DNA of 64,000 nt from Eutypa lata. Lineage: Eukaryota > Ascomycota > Sordariomycetes > Xylariales > Diatrypaceae. The notes beneath the pieces were generated by a model. That model was not told where the DNA came from and made no database searches. It saw only the letters and a list, made by a program, of their open reading frames with translations. Positions 23,661-34,966 of this stretch are shown in pieces. Both the position numbers and the translations under genes were made by a program. Numbering within the stretch: position 1 is the stretch's first letter; every line of letters begins with the position of its first letter. The stretch is from NCBI GenBank assembly GCA_022661535.1, contig JAKULF010000007.1, positions 1,984,001 through 2,048,000 of the forward strand, given 5' to 3'.

Positions 23661-25199
23661 ATGCCGGACATAGATCCTGCGGCTCTCAGCCGCCCTTCTG
23701 TTTCTCTATCGACTCCTATACTCAAGTCTATAACAGTTTCTGCCCCTAGCTCCCAAAAGGTTACAAAAACGAGTCAGATTATACCTGCCCGCATAGACCT
23801 GGAACCTCTCTACACTGCTTTGAAATCTGCAATTGGTTCTGAACAATGGACTCTCTACAAAGAGTCCACTACGCAGTTCATACTTGGTCAGTTATATCGG
23901 ATATCATTCATTAATATTCAATATCTTCGCCCTTTGTATGGAAGTTAGTTGCTTATGCTTATTGTATGTATTACATAAAGGCCGCTTGAACCAAGTTGAA
24001 TACTCCGACCGCATCGATCCCATCCTATCCGTTGCAAATGGCGAGAGAATACACCTCCATAATCAGCTTCTTGCTGCGATATACGGAAACCTCACGAGAG
24101 AAATGCCCGATCAAGGACTGGCGCCATGGGTTTCAGCTAACGATAAGCCCACCACCAATGTCGGCGCAAAGCCCGTCACCGGCGATGCTGCGGAAAGGCG
24201 GCTGAAGTCCGAGGTCATGCTCCTACCAAGTCGGGATAGAAGGCGAATAAAAGACCTCGCTCATAATGAAGTTAGTACATTCGTTTTGTTACTTACCCAT
24301 CATGGGTTTCGGAGAAACTGGTTGTCGATTAACCCTTTGCATAGTACGATCCATCCGAGGCTATGTCCAATATGTTTTTGGAGCATCATAAGGGCCGGTC
24401 TGCTAAGCCATCCGAAGTTCCTGCGAGTGCGAACGGTCTCAATAAGATGAGTGAGTGTTCTTGACCCCTATCCATTTTGTATGTCTTACTAATCGAGCAA
24501 GACCTTGACCTGGAGATTCGAAAACGATATGCACAGCCATTAGCCATCGAATCGGGCGAGTTCCCAGACGTCGGCAGTATAGAAGGCAGAATGTTACCGA
24601 TGTGCTACGAATCAGGCCTCGTCAACGGTCACTCATCGGATGCGGGACAATTCCTGACGATCGCGACGGAGACTTTCATAAAGGAATTTCTTTCCGTGGT
24701 GTTCCGAAGGACTAGAAGTAACGGGCCTGGGGATTCCGGTAGTGCTGGATTTCCTCCTGGATCAGCCTGGATACAAACCCACAAATACCGGCGACAACTT
24801 AGGCGGGAAGAAGAAGCGCTTTCCAAGGGAGAAATATCCCGGGACAAGAGTGGTCTGCTGCCTATAGAGTCCAAATCGGCAAGCGAACGACGGCCCCTAG
24901 ACATTGCGGATTTGCGACTTGCCTTGGACATTGGCGACTGCCATCTGAGCAGTTTCCCAGCTGTAACCAAGTCGGTTGTTTACAACTACAGAGAAGGTGA
25001 ACTAGAGCACTGGAACGACTATACGTATGTTGAGGGCTACAAGCCAGCTATCTTTGAAGACATCAGCACGGGAGGCATCAACGGTCACTCCGATCCCATG
25101 GAGATCGACTCGGAGGATTACGGGGGCTGGGATGGTGCAGAGAATATGGACATGCAAACACTTGACGGTGTGCTCGAATCCTGCTTAGCCGGTGCCTGA
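23661..25199 (+). CDS. hfi1: SAGA coactivator subunit HFI1/ADA1
   Basis: Four exons (23661-23886, 23981-24270, 24345-24450, 24502-25199) restore one 439-residue frame; introns are 94, 74 and 51 bp. Exon joins give [31 protein letters not shown] and [17 protein letters not shown]. These match the SAGA-Tad1 domain of yeast Hfi1/Ada1 (about residues 35-300), including [15 protein letters not shown] and [12 protein letters not shown]. Hfi1 is a structural subunit of the SAGA histone acetyltransferase coactivator, with a histone-fold role in holding Spt/TAF subunits, and acts in the nucleus. The C-terminus is acidic ([19 protein letters not shown]). The third intron has TACTAAT only about 10 bases before its acceptor. 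Transcribed divergently from GCP3. Confidence 0.9.
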
Positions 25200-25839
25200 A
25201 ACTGGAGACCACTATCGTCCTCATGGCTTCCCCTAAATGGCTATAGCGCTAGACGAATCCTAGCACCGGACAGCTCCATCGAGCGCATAGGCTTATATGC
25301 CTACTTCTCGCTAACTTAACCTAGTAGGCTCCAAATACCTCGGAGCAGTTTTGTCAATACTTGAGCGCGCGCTTGTCGACTCCGAAGCCACCAATGCCAG
25401 ACCATTGGTGGCTATCTACGTTTCCCACTAGCCTTCCTCTAACCAGACTGGAGTTTTGCAGATCATCGTTGGGCTTAGCTTAACTTGACTGGAGACGAAA
25501 TACGAATAGCTACGACATGACAGCAAGGGCCTTCGGGACGTAACATTATTGTCCTTGGGCTTGAAGTCTAAGGAAGCATTTCCGACTTCCATACGGGCTC
25601 AGCAGTCAGGGCGTATATGGCGTTGATGTAAGACTTCTTTTAGCATTTACACATTTTTGCATTTAGCATTGGGCATCATCGGCGCAAAGAGATTAAGGGG
25701 AGCGCCAACATGGGACGCTCGTGCTTGTATATCAACTTTGAAAAAGGAGAAGGTGCTATAGGCGGCGGCGAGGCAGGGTTGTCTCGGGCGTTTTGTGGGA
25801 AATTCGATTGGTCTATTCGACCTGGCTGGGGGGAATGTG

Positions 25840-25862
25840 TTGTTGTTGTTGTTGTTGTTGTT
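25840..25862. repeat. GTT microsatellite
   Basis: About seven tandem GTT units in the 3' flank of HFI1. Confidence 0.8.
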
Positions 25863-26525
25863 TATAGCCCATAGATACCCCGATTTTGCCTCCTTCAGTG
25901 TTGTATATTATGACTCCCTATGCATATAATATATTTTACGAGACTTGAGATACGTGCTAGTTTGCCCGTCGCTGAAGGTTCATATCGTATTTGAGACTTG
26001 AAATCGACTTCGCGGTATCGCTACATTGATTATCTGGACACAGTTCTAGAAAAACCTTTGATGCTATCGGCATGCATGCTACATTTCAATACAACAATAT
26101 ATCATGTCTGTGGGATACTCAAGCTGTCCTCAAAGTCCTACCAATTTACGAAATAAGTAATTATCGCAAGGATGAGTATCAGAGCTCCGGTAGATGCGTT
26201 TAAAAGACCACGGCAAAGCCCATCGCCGCGCACAGAGTTACGCTGATAACTATTTTCTAGTGTTCGTGTATGGAGTCGACTTATCTTAAGGAGCTAAAAT
26301 TATGAAAAGCTTCTATTCGAGCAACTAAGTAGGTAAGCAGAACTATGGAGGCAGTAGAGTGAGTAACGAGCACGACAACTGCATCTAAGCCTAGCACATT
26401 TATAAGGACTCCATCGATATTGGTGAATAAAATTCATAAAGTTCCCCTTTTAATTGAGAAGAACTCATGACGTTCTGACGCCCTATTATATTTCTCGGAT
26501 AATTGCATGTGCAAGTGGGCCCTGA

Positions 26526-26537
26526 CGCGAAACGCGT
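26526..26537 (+). promoter_or_regulatory. Overlapping SCB- and MCB-like G1/S elements
   Basis: CGCGAAA (26526-26532, SCB consensus CRCGAAA) overlaps ACGCGT (26532-26537, the MluI cell-cycle box). A further TTACGCGG follows at about 26552. The motif lies about 220 bases before the MRC1 start codon. MBF/SBF complexes use these boxes to drive G1/S genes in yeasts, and fission yeast mrc1 is an MBF target; use in this fungus is inferred. Confidence 0.6.
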
Positions 26538-26758
26538 CGCATTTTACGCATTTACGCGGTCCCCACCACTTTATAGCATACAAGTATCTCTTGCTCCATA
26601 GGTGCTGGCCTGTTACCTTCTTAGTAACAAATTGAATTCTTTACTACCATTTTGAATGCACATCGAGTGCTATTTTTCTTTACACAATGTTTTGTTAAGA
26701 GCACACTTAGGATACCTTTTCTAGTTCTTATCATTTCGCAGAGTAAGAAGCAGCAACA

Positions 26759-29700
26759 ATGGGTTCTCCTACCCGTTCACCCTCTCCGACAGCCGGCAAC
26801 GCGTCCGAGCCGGCGTCACCGCAATTATCTCCTCGGTCTAAGCTCAAGGCCATGTTGGACGCGGTGGACGAAAACTCAGATGACGAAGTTTCCGGCCCAA
26901 TTGATGTCAAGACATTGTTTAAACCAGTCGAGAAGAGCACCATATCGAACGACGATGCCAACCCTACGCAAAACGACGAAGAGGATGATGGCTCTGAGGA
27001 TGAAGACGAGATTATTCGACCACGCGGTAGACTTGCAAGTCGAATGCAAGCTGATACTATAAATGAGGCTCAGAAGGCTTCTAAGACCCCAGATACCGCG
27101 TCCAACCCTACGAAGAGACTAGCACAACATGCCGAATCAGCAGCGAACAATGACGACAACGAGCAAGCAGGGAGTGAAGACAACGAAGATGAAATCAGTA
27201 CTTTACCTCGCCGGAGGACAACTCGGCCAGCTCCCAGAATATCCCCAGAACCCGCTGGAGACGCCGACCCGCCGTCATCACCTGGCTTATTCGTCAGCCC
27301 TTCTAAGTCCATTATACCCCACGATTCAGGAGCTGAATCGGGCTCGGAAAATGAGTTTCCCTCCAACCTTGCCAAGAGTGATCGTTTCAAGGCATTAGTC
27401 GCTCGAAAACGACAGGAAAGGCTTACGAAAGAAGCTGAAGAAGGTCGCAAGCAGGAAGAGCGCGCTGAGAGGATGGCTGAAGCCATGCCTGTGGGCGGGA
27501 ATAGCGATGACGACGTCTCAGACATCACGGATGATGATGGGGGGCGCAGACTTACTCAAGGGGCGTCACGCCCCGCCCGGAAGGCTAGCAAAAAGGCTTT
27601 GGAGGAGATGAACCGAGAAACGCAGCGGTTGAACAGGAGCTTACAACTTGCACACGAGGCCAAGACTAAGAAGAAGATATCAAAGTCTTCGCTATTTGAA
27701 CGTTTTAACTTCAGACGAGAGGGAGCTTCAGCGGAGAGCAAGCCAGCAGCAAGCTCAAGCCGGCCGTCAACGCCGATATCACATCAGACTGATGTTGACA
27801 TGGGAGATGCCGGGACACCTCCAAGCTCGCCGCCGCCTCCTGGTGGACCCAAATCTAAAACGATTCCTTCTGCTGTACCAACGACTCCAGCTAAAGTCGC
27901 CACGGAGAGCGATGATGACGAGGACCTGTTGGACATTGCGGCTGCAATAGCTCAGGCCAATAAGCAGGATAAAGGCAAAGGAAAAGCCGTTGCCTTTTCA
28001 GCAGGTCCTTCTCCCCAGAAACCAGCAATATCCAAACCGAGGCGCCAAGTACGAGTTAAGCTCCCTCTCCATCAAGCGAATCTAGTCACAATAGATTCCG
28101 ATGATGAGCTTGAGATCACAGATGCGAAGAAAAGTAAACTTGATGCCATCTTCAACCGTCTACATACTAAGACGGAACAAGAATCTAAGTCGATGAATGC
28201 TCTTCGGCGTCTTGCCAATCTCTCCTCGCCTCCGAAAGAGCCCTCTAGGGGCGGAAAAGCCAAGCCCTCTATGACTGCTGGCGAGCTTCAGATGTCTCTG
28301 CAACAACGTGCCAGGGCTCAAGCGAAGTTGGAGCGCCAACGTCGAGTTGAGTATCTCCGCTCGAAGGGTGTTAATGTGCAGACTGAGGAAGAGCGGCAGC
28401 GGGAAAGAGATCAAGTTGAAGATATTGTTACTCGAGCACGCCAGGAGGTTGAAGAAATTATGCAACGAGAACGTGACGAGGCGAAACAAGCCCGAAAAGA
28501 GCGGAGGATGAACGGCGAGGACGATCCTTTAGGCTGGGACGACGACAGCGACGACGATAGTTTCAAAGACAGCGGCGAGGAAGAGGCCGCTGAAATTGAA
28601 CTTTCCGGGTCTGACGAGGAAGCTGAAGGATCTGATGCGGACGGTGATGACGAAGAAGAGCCGGCCGCCAACCCGATGTTTGAAGATGAGGCAGAGGAAG
28701 AGGGAGGCTCCGAAGAGGACGAGGCTCTACAACCCGCTGCAGAAGATGATAAGGTAGCCTCAGATGATGAAGATGAACTACCAACTATTAAACGTCGCCG
28801 GTCTAAGAAGCAATCTCAAGTCGTTTCCGATGATGACGACGAGGAGCCAATTACCGCTACCCCAAAGCCAAAAACAACTTATGCGAAGTCACCCGTCACC
28901 CACCATTCTAGTTCACCCAAGGTCCCTACTTCCGTCCTACGTTCCGCTACGAAATCATTCATTCCCGGGCTCCCTGTGCCGGCTGCAGGCCCCGCGGGGC
29001 TGGGACTCACCCAGATATTCGCTGGAACCATGGATGATAGCCAAGCTGGCCCGGCCACTGGATCCCCGCGAGAGTTTATGCCCAGTTTCAATGGTTTCCC
29101 CGATTCACAGTTCTCTGCGACAGCAGAGCAATCTCAAACAGATGGCAACGTGCTGAACAGTCAATTGACACAAAACACGACACAGGAGCGTGATACCGAG
29201 TCGCAAGGCGTTCAATTGCATTTTACCCAGTCACAAGGTCACGGATTCGACAGTCTAATGCAAATGGACAACACACAGATGTCAGAACTCATCGATCCTA
29301 CGCAAGATGGTGGCTACCAGGATTTCACCCCCTTAAAAAAGCGGTTCGTCGACGCGCCTCATTCCACGATGGATACAGTGATGTTAGGAGGGACGGACGC
29401 TGATGGGACGATCCAAGAGTCACCTCTCCTTAAAAGAAAGGGCAAGTTGCGGCGCAGAGCGGAGGCATCCCTGTCTATCTCTTCGTTACCACCCACGGAG
29501 ATTCCGGGAAGTCCAAGTGCTGCTCCATCAGTCACAATAGCGAAAGAAGATGCCATGGCAGGCAATAAGGATGAAGAGAGCGCCAAGCAAAGCGCTTTCA
29601 GATTGATGGAGAAGGCAGCGAAGAGAAAGAAGCGCCGAGAAGAGAAACTTAAGAAGAGGAGGGGTGAAGCGAAGGAATGGGTCGAGCAAGAAGCCGCGGA

Positions 29701-31095
29701 ATCCGAAGACGAATACGCTGGGCTCGGTGGCGCAGACGGCGAGGACTCTAGCGATGAAGACGAGGAGCTTGCTAAAGAGATGATTGACGATGCTGCTGGC
29801 AATGACGTCGACGAAGCGAAGCTAGCTGGGTTCTTCGCGTGAGTACCCCCTCATCCCCCAAACGTATAACGAAGGAATGACTAACACAAAAGTGAAGCGA
29901 TCGCGAACGTGCAACAGACGCCGCTCAGGTTGACAAGCTCTTCCGAGACATCACAACCGGCATGCTCCGCAAGCGGCGGCGTGGTGGCGGCGAAGACGGC
30001 AACGACTTCGACCTATCCGACTCGGACGACGGCGGGGAAGCCAAGCGCCGCATGAAGCGCCGCCAGTTCGCCAAGATGCAGAAGGCCTTGTTCGCAGACG
30101 AGCGTATCGGCAAGATCGCCGAGAACCCTCGAAACGCCGCCTTCCTTAAGAGCATCGAGGACAGGAACAGCGATGACGAGTGGGACTTCGGTGAGAACTT
30201 CGCCGACGCTCCTGATAGTGGTGGCGACAGCGAGAGCCAAAGCCAGAATCAGAATCAGGCGCGGGATGGTCAGCCGCAGCAGCAGCAGCAGCAGCAAGAA
30301 GAAGCGATCCCAGACAGTCAGCCGACGAACATGGGCCGGAAGCGCTCGCGCATGGACGACCAGCAAGGTGCCTCCCGGCCCGTACCCCACGCCCGGCGTA
30401 CCAACGCTAGAGAAGACGGCGCGCGGCCTTCCTCGCTGACCGACGTTCGACGCTCACTTTCGACACTGCTAGACGAGCCGAACACCTTGATCTCTTCGTC
30501 CATCATCCCCGCCACTGACGCGGGTGACAGTGAAGGGGAAGAAGACAATCATCGCCCGTCCACCAGCAGCGGCAACAGCAACAAAGAAAACAACAGGCGG
30601 TCCAGCGTCGCAGTCGTCGACCGCATCGCGCTCAAGCGGAGCTCCTCGTCTAACATATCAAATAGCAGCCGTCTGGCGTTTGCGGCGCCATCTGCGGCCG
30701 CTAGCGGCGGTGCCAACAGCAACAGCAACAACGGGAACGGGACGTTCAAGGTCCCCGCGCTCCTGCGGAAGGCCACGACGAACTCGCTCATCTCGAACTC
30801 GAGCTCCTCCGGGCCCACCACCACCTCGGCAAACCATAATGGCGGCAGTAGCAGCAGCAGTACTGCGGCCCATCACACGGGTGGTGGTGGTGGCCTAAAA
30901 GGGGGCTTCGCCGAAGAGGCCAAGCTCAAGAAGACGGCGGGCCGCGGCTCCGGCGTCAACTACTTCGCGCGCGAGACGGAGCGCAGGGCCGCTGTCGCGG
31001 AGGCCGAGAAGAGGCGCGAGAAGCGGAAGTGGAAGGGCGTCGAGGGGCAGAAGAAGGCCGTTAGTGGGCTGTTTGGTGCGGGGAGGTTTGAGTGA
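26759..31095 (+). CDS. mrc1: Mediator of the replication checkpoint (MRC1/Claspin)
   Basis: Exons 26759-29838 and 29898-31095 (59-bp phase-2 intron) give 1425 residues. MRC1 travels with the replication fork, stabilises it and relays the ATR/Mec1 signal to the effector kinase. The protein is highly charged with acidic runs. A cluster of SQ/TQ sites (about residues 790-855, e.g. NSQLTQNTTQ, HFTQSQGH, DNTQM) is the usual ATR target region. The conserved MRC1 domain lies at about 945-1130: EKAAKRKKRREEKLKKRR, AKEWVEQEAAESEDEYAGLG, and after splicing KLAGFFADRERATDAAQVDK, then RRQFAKMQKALFADERIGKI and NPRNAAFLKSIEDR. The C-terminus ends VNYFARETERR and a basic tail. The intron splits FFA|DRERA inside this domain. 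Sits downstream of an SCB/MCB motif. Confidence 0.93.
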
Positions 31096-32009
31096 TATGG
31101 TTCATGGCGGCCTAGTACTCACTCCTAGCTAAACAGATAAATAGCTATGGTCATGATGATGTCACAGGGTCTTCGGTGTTCGGGTTGCCTTAGGGAAAAG
31201 AAGTGCAGGCAGGCGTTATGGATATCGCTTTTCTTCTTTCTTCTCACGGCATGGCGCGGCATGGCATGGCATAGTCAGGCGATAGGTGCAATATAATAAA
31301 TATTAAGACAGCTTCAGATACGTTGAACATATGTATGTGTGTATTCAAAGTAGCTCTGGACTTTTGCATAGCATTACGTACTTTCTTTATATATTTAATA
31401 TGAGATGTCAAATAACTTCATTAATGTTTACCAAAAGCCATCACATCACGTCTTCAATTGTCAGCAGTCTTCATCGGTAGTTATAGGTTAATTTGTTATA
31501 CCTACCTAGGTAATGCAAAGTAGTGTGGTTAAGCTACCCCTGACAGCGCTAAGTACCTATGTAGCTCTCCAAATTTACCTAACCACTAACTAAAGGCTGC
31601 CTGAACATTAGCGCGCCTAATAAGCTCCCTAGAAAGTGTCGTCACCCCCAACCAACCAGGCCCCATCCATCTACATAACCATGACCTAAGTAGGTAGGTA
31701 TGTAACTAGTATATATCTTTACCATTCTCAACCTTCAACAACGCAAGCAAGCCGCGATAGGGTGACCTTAGTACATATCAATGCCTCATAATTCAGTGAC
31801 CGTGTGACTGCGACCAGGGACGAAGTAAAATAAGTTAAATTAATTATGCGGCTTTCGGGCTGCGTGCTCGAAACGACGTTCCCCGCCCAGCAACACATCC
31901 TACCTTCGTACTTACCTGCCTAGGTGGTCAGATATTCGACTATATAACTAAGTATATATAAGTTACCGAGTCTTCGCCATCTAGGTAGTTAGAGAGCACT
32001 AGATAGAGC
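31096..32009. other. Intergenic region
   Basis: Carries several TAGGTA-type tracts, including an exact TACCTAGGTA palindrome at 31503-31512. No gene seen. Confidence 0.6.
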
Positions 32010-33592
32010 ATGGCTCCTCCTCCTCTTCCACCAGCCGTAAGCAATCCAATCTTCTATCTTTTAAACTACTTGATCATTGATGCGTTCCCTTCCAGACCCC
32101 AACACCTCATAGGTTCCTAGTGCCGAAGAGATCGGCATCGTCCCAGCAGCAACAGCAACAGCAGCAGCAGCAGCAGCAGTTTCGAGCAACACCCCGATTC
32201 TCGCTACGCTCGACACCGCGGGCCTCTGGGTTGTCGCATGCGTCATCATCGCAAGCGCCGTCTACCCCGGCTGCTGCTGGCGCTAGTACTAGTGCTACTG
32301 CTACACCAGGATCCTTCCTTCGCCAGCAGCATCAGCCGCGCAGCACCAATTCGGGAAGATTCGACGACGATGTGATCATCGATAGCTCGTCTCAACCGGT
32401 GGAGGTGCATGAGGATGATGAGGAAGAGGAGGAGGAGAAGCACCAAGAGGATGTGGATCTCATTCAAGATTCCTCGCCGCCGTTGTCGCTTTTTCGAGGG
32501 AGGAGGAGGAGGGGAGACGGTGATGATGAGGTGATGATGATGGTGGAGGTCAAGGATGAGGATGAGAGTGAGTGTGAGAGTGAGGATGGTGACAATGACG
32601 ACGACGATGATAAGGATGTGAGATCTCGCCCCCCGAAGCGGCGCAGAAGGGACTCTTCTATTGCCATCTCGTCGTCTGAGTTTGACATTAAATCATCGCC
32701 GCCATCACCGCCATCACCACAACAGCAACGAGAACAGCAACAGCAGGAAAGCAACATGAATGAAGAGGAAGATACGGCCGCTGCAAATACCACCATTATC
32801 CCGCCCGTGGAAGGAGAAGACGACGTACCAGAGGATGGCGAAGACATGGACGTAGACACGAACTCCTTGTCCTCCTCCTCGTCCTCCTCATCATCACCAT
32901 CATCCCCTTTACCACTCTACCACGGCCACCACCGGCACGGCCACCACGGCCACCACTCTAATGAAGAAACAGCCACGGTGCAGCAACAGCCCACATTCCA
33001 CAGAGCGCCGCGCTTCAGACAGCAGCCCGACCTCTTCTCCAATAAAAACGATGGCGACGACGAAGGGTTCTCATCGGCAGCAGCTATCGTGCCGGCACAC
33101 CATCATCGTCGGGATCCACTACCCGACGTCTTCTCGCCGCACCACCGTCGCAGGGGCGCCAATAGGTATGCGCCCGGCGGGCTAGCGGCCGAGGTCCGCG
33201 ACTGGCTCGTCGATATCGAGGCTGGGAAGAGCAGTAACGCCAGTAAGCCCGGTGCCGGCGGCGGTACGGGTAGAGGCGAGTGGGTTGCTGAGATCGTCGT
33301 CGATGATGCGAGTGCGGCGCCCGGTATGGTGCTTGTTTCCGGTCGTCTTCGTCACCAAGGGATGGTGGCGGAGGTGATGGGCGAGGGTCGGGCTGGTGGG
33401 GATGTTGATACTAGTACTAGCACCGGCGATACTAAAGTTGTTCTTGCCGGCCCGGGCAGGCTAGTCGGACTCGCGAGGAGGAACGAGGTCACTAAGGGCG
33501 TGCTGGTGGGTATTGCGAGGCCGGTGTGGGAGGTTGAGTTGCAGGGTCTGGGGACCTGGACTGTGGCTTGCGATTGGGTTGTGCTGGGCTGA
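32010..33592 (+). CDS. Low-complexity protein with compact conserved-looking C-terminal domain, function unknown
   Basis: A 27-base first exon (32010-32036, MAPPPLPPA) and exon 32096-33592 are separated by a 59-bp intron with GTAAGC donor and TTCCAG acceptor; 507 residues. The first 340 or so residues are low complexity: a poly-Gln run near the start, long Asp/Glu runs, a Ser run, and a His-rich segment around GHHRHGHHGHH. The last 150 residues are ordered-looking: NRYAPGGLAAEVRDWLVDIE, then WVAEIVVDD, MVLVSGRL, KVVLAGPGRLVGLARRNEV, VGIARPVWEVEL and TWTVACDWVV. Alternating beta-like stretches suggest a small beta barrel (possibly OB-fold), which is inference only. The protein may be nuclear (KRRRRDSS basic motif). 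It lies 0.9 kb downstream of MRC1 on the same strand, which by itself does not prove a replication role. Confidence 0.8.
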
Positions 33593-34270
33593 ATATACAC
33601 CTATCTCTGAGCTTGGCTATGAAAGACGCTAACTAAGTTGGAAGCGATTTCAATGTGAGGATTGGTCATTGTTGTTCATTTATTCGGCGGTCCTTTCAAA
33701 TGTCACGCATAGCTTAGGAGTTATTTATTTGTTAGATTCATACCAGTGTGGAATCGTCAGTAATATTAATGAGTGATACTAGAACTAGAATCTACCACCC
33801 TCTCCGCCCGCCTAGTCAAGGGATCCTTGGGATTTCTTTGTTGGATCCATAATGCCCTTACTCCTAGAAGAAACTTGAAAGGGTCTTACGTGTGTTGTTC
33901 TTCTGGGTGCTTATTGTTTCTCTTTCAGGAATCAAATAATTGCATTATGCTTTCCAGGCATCTCAAAGAGATAGCTTCTACATAGCAAAGACAATGCTAT
34001 TCATTGCCAAATCCTATAAAACCCCCTTCGATAGGTGTTAAAAGGGAAGTCGGAATCCCCAGCATTCAGAACAATCATACTCTTATCCATACAATCCAGG
34101 AGGTAAAAAGCATCGATTGACTCGGCAGATTCTCTAAATTACTAGGTATCTGTCTACCCTTCGTTGCTCTTTACCCTCCTGTTTCATCCCCCCTTTTCAC
34201 CCCACCTCACATAAATACGCGAATAGGAATCCAAAAGGAAAATCAGGTAAGCAAACCCCGACGAAACAAA
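33593..34270. other. Intergenic region
   Basis: 3' flank of the preceding gene and CT/CA-rich leader of the next. No gene seen. Confidence 0.6.
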
Positions 34271-34966
34271 ATGGACGCCAACACCAACCACCCCACCACC
34301 CGCATCGCCGCCCTACACGACGACATCTTCCGTCTAGTGCAAGGCGAGCCACACCTGCCGCCCACCCAAGCCGATCTCGGCACCGCGCTCGAACTCGCAG
34401 ACCTCGCCATGGAACTCGCCCAAAGAGGACTGGAACACAATAATAAAAATAAGACTAGCGAGGCCCAAGCCGATCTCATAGACCGCTGCGGCCGGTTGCA
34501 GGGCATCTGCTACGACCTGGTCGTCGACATGTATAGTAACGTCGAGGAGTTCGAGCACAAGGCGTACGCGGAGCGGAAGATGCGGGCAGCGCTTCGTCAG
34601 AGCCACCGTCGCATGAGTGGTGGGGACGACGGCGAGGATGTTGTTGTAGCAGCAGCAGCAGCAGCACGGTCTCGCTCTTCTTCGTTTTCGTCATCGTGCT
34701 TCTTGTCCTTGAGTGGGGACGAGAACGAGTATGACGATGACGATGAGGTCTCGTCGCCGGCGTCGTCTACATCCTCCGGGCGAAGTGTCACGTTCTGGGA
34801 CGAAGGGGCGCCAGCATCAACCACTATCGAGCTGTCGCTACGTCTCCGTGATCATAATGGTAAGGATGAGGGTTCGCCGTTGGCCGAGGATAGTGGAAGA
34901 AGACCTGTGCCGGTATTAAGAAGACAGAAGGGTCAACACTTCGATGGATGGAACGGCGTCTGTTAA
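34271..34966 (+). CDS. Hypothetical protein, helical N-terminal half and disordered C-terminal half
   Basis: Single exon of 231 residues, ATG in good context (ACAAAATGG). I do not recognise the family. Residues 10-115 look all-helical (RIAALHDDIFRLVQ, DLGTALELADLAMELAQRGL, LIDRCGRLQGICYDLVVDMY, EHKAYAERKMRAALRQSHRR). Residues 120-231 are low complexity with Ala and Ser runs and a DDDDE stretch, then RSVTFWDEG and a Pro/Arg-rich end. No signal peptide or membrane segment. Convergent with the HET gene 1.3 kb away. A real gene is likely because the frame is open, GC-rich and begins with a clear start, but function is unknown. Confidence 0.7.
   Translation: MDANTNHPTTRIAALHDDIFRLVQGEPHLPPTQADLGTALELADLAMELAQRGLEHNNKNKTSEAQADLIDRCGRLQGICYDLVVDMYSNVEEFEHKAYAERKMRAALRQSHRRMSGGDDGEDVVVAAAAAARSRSSSFSSSCFLSLSGDENEYDDDDEVSSPASSTSSGRSVTFWDEGAPASTTIELSLRLRDHNGKDEGSPLAEDSGRRPVPVLRRQKGQHFDGWNGVC

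Larger units (their letters stand above)
25200..26758. other. Intergenic region upstream of MRC1
   Basis: About 1.5 kb holding the HFI1 3' flank, a GTT microsatellite (25840-25862) and the MRC1 promoter with a cell-cycle motif at 26526-26537. No gene seen. Confidence 0.65.
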
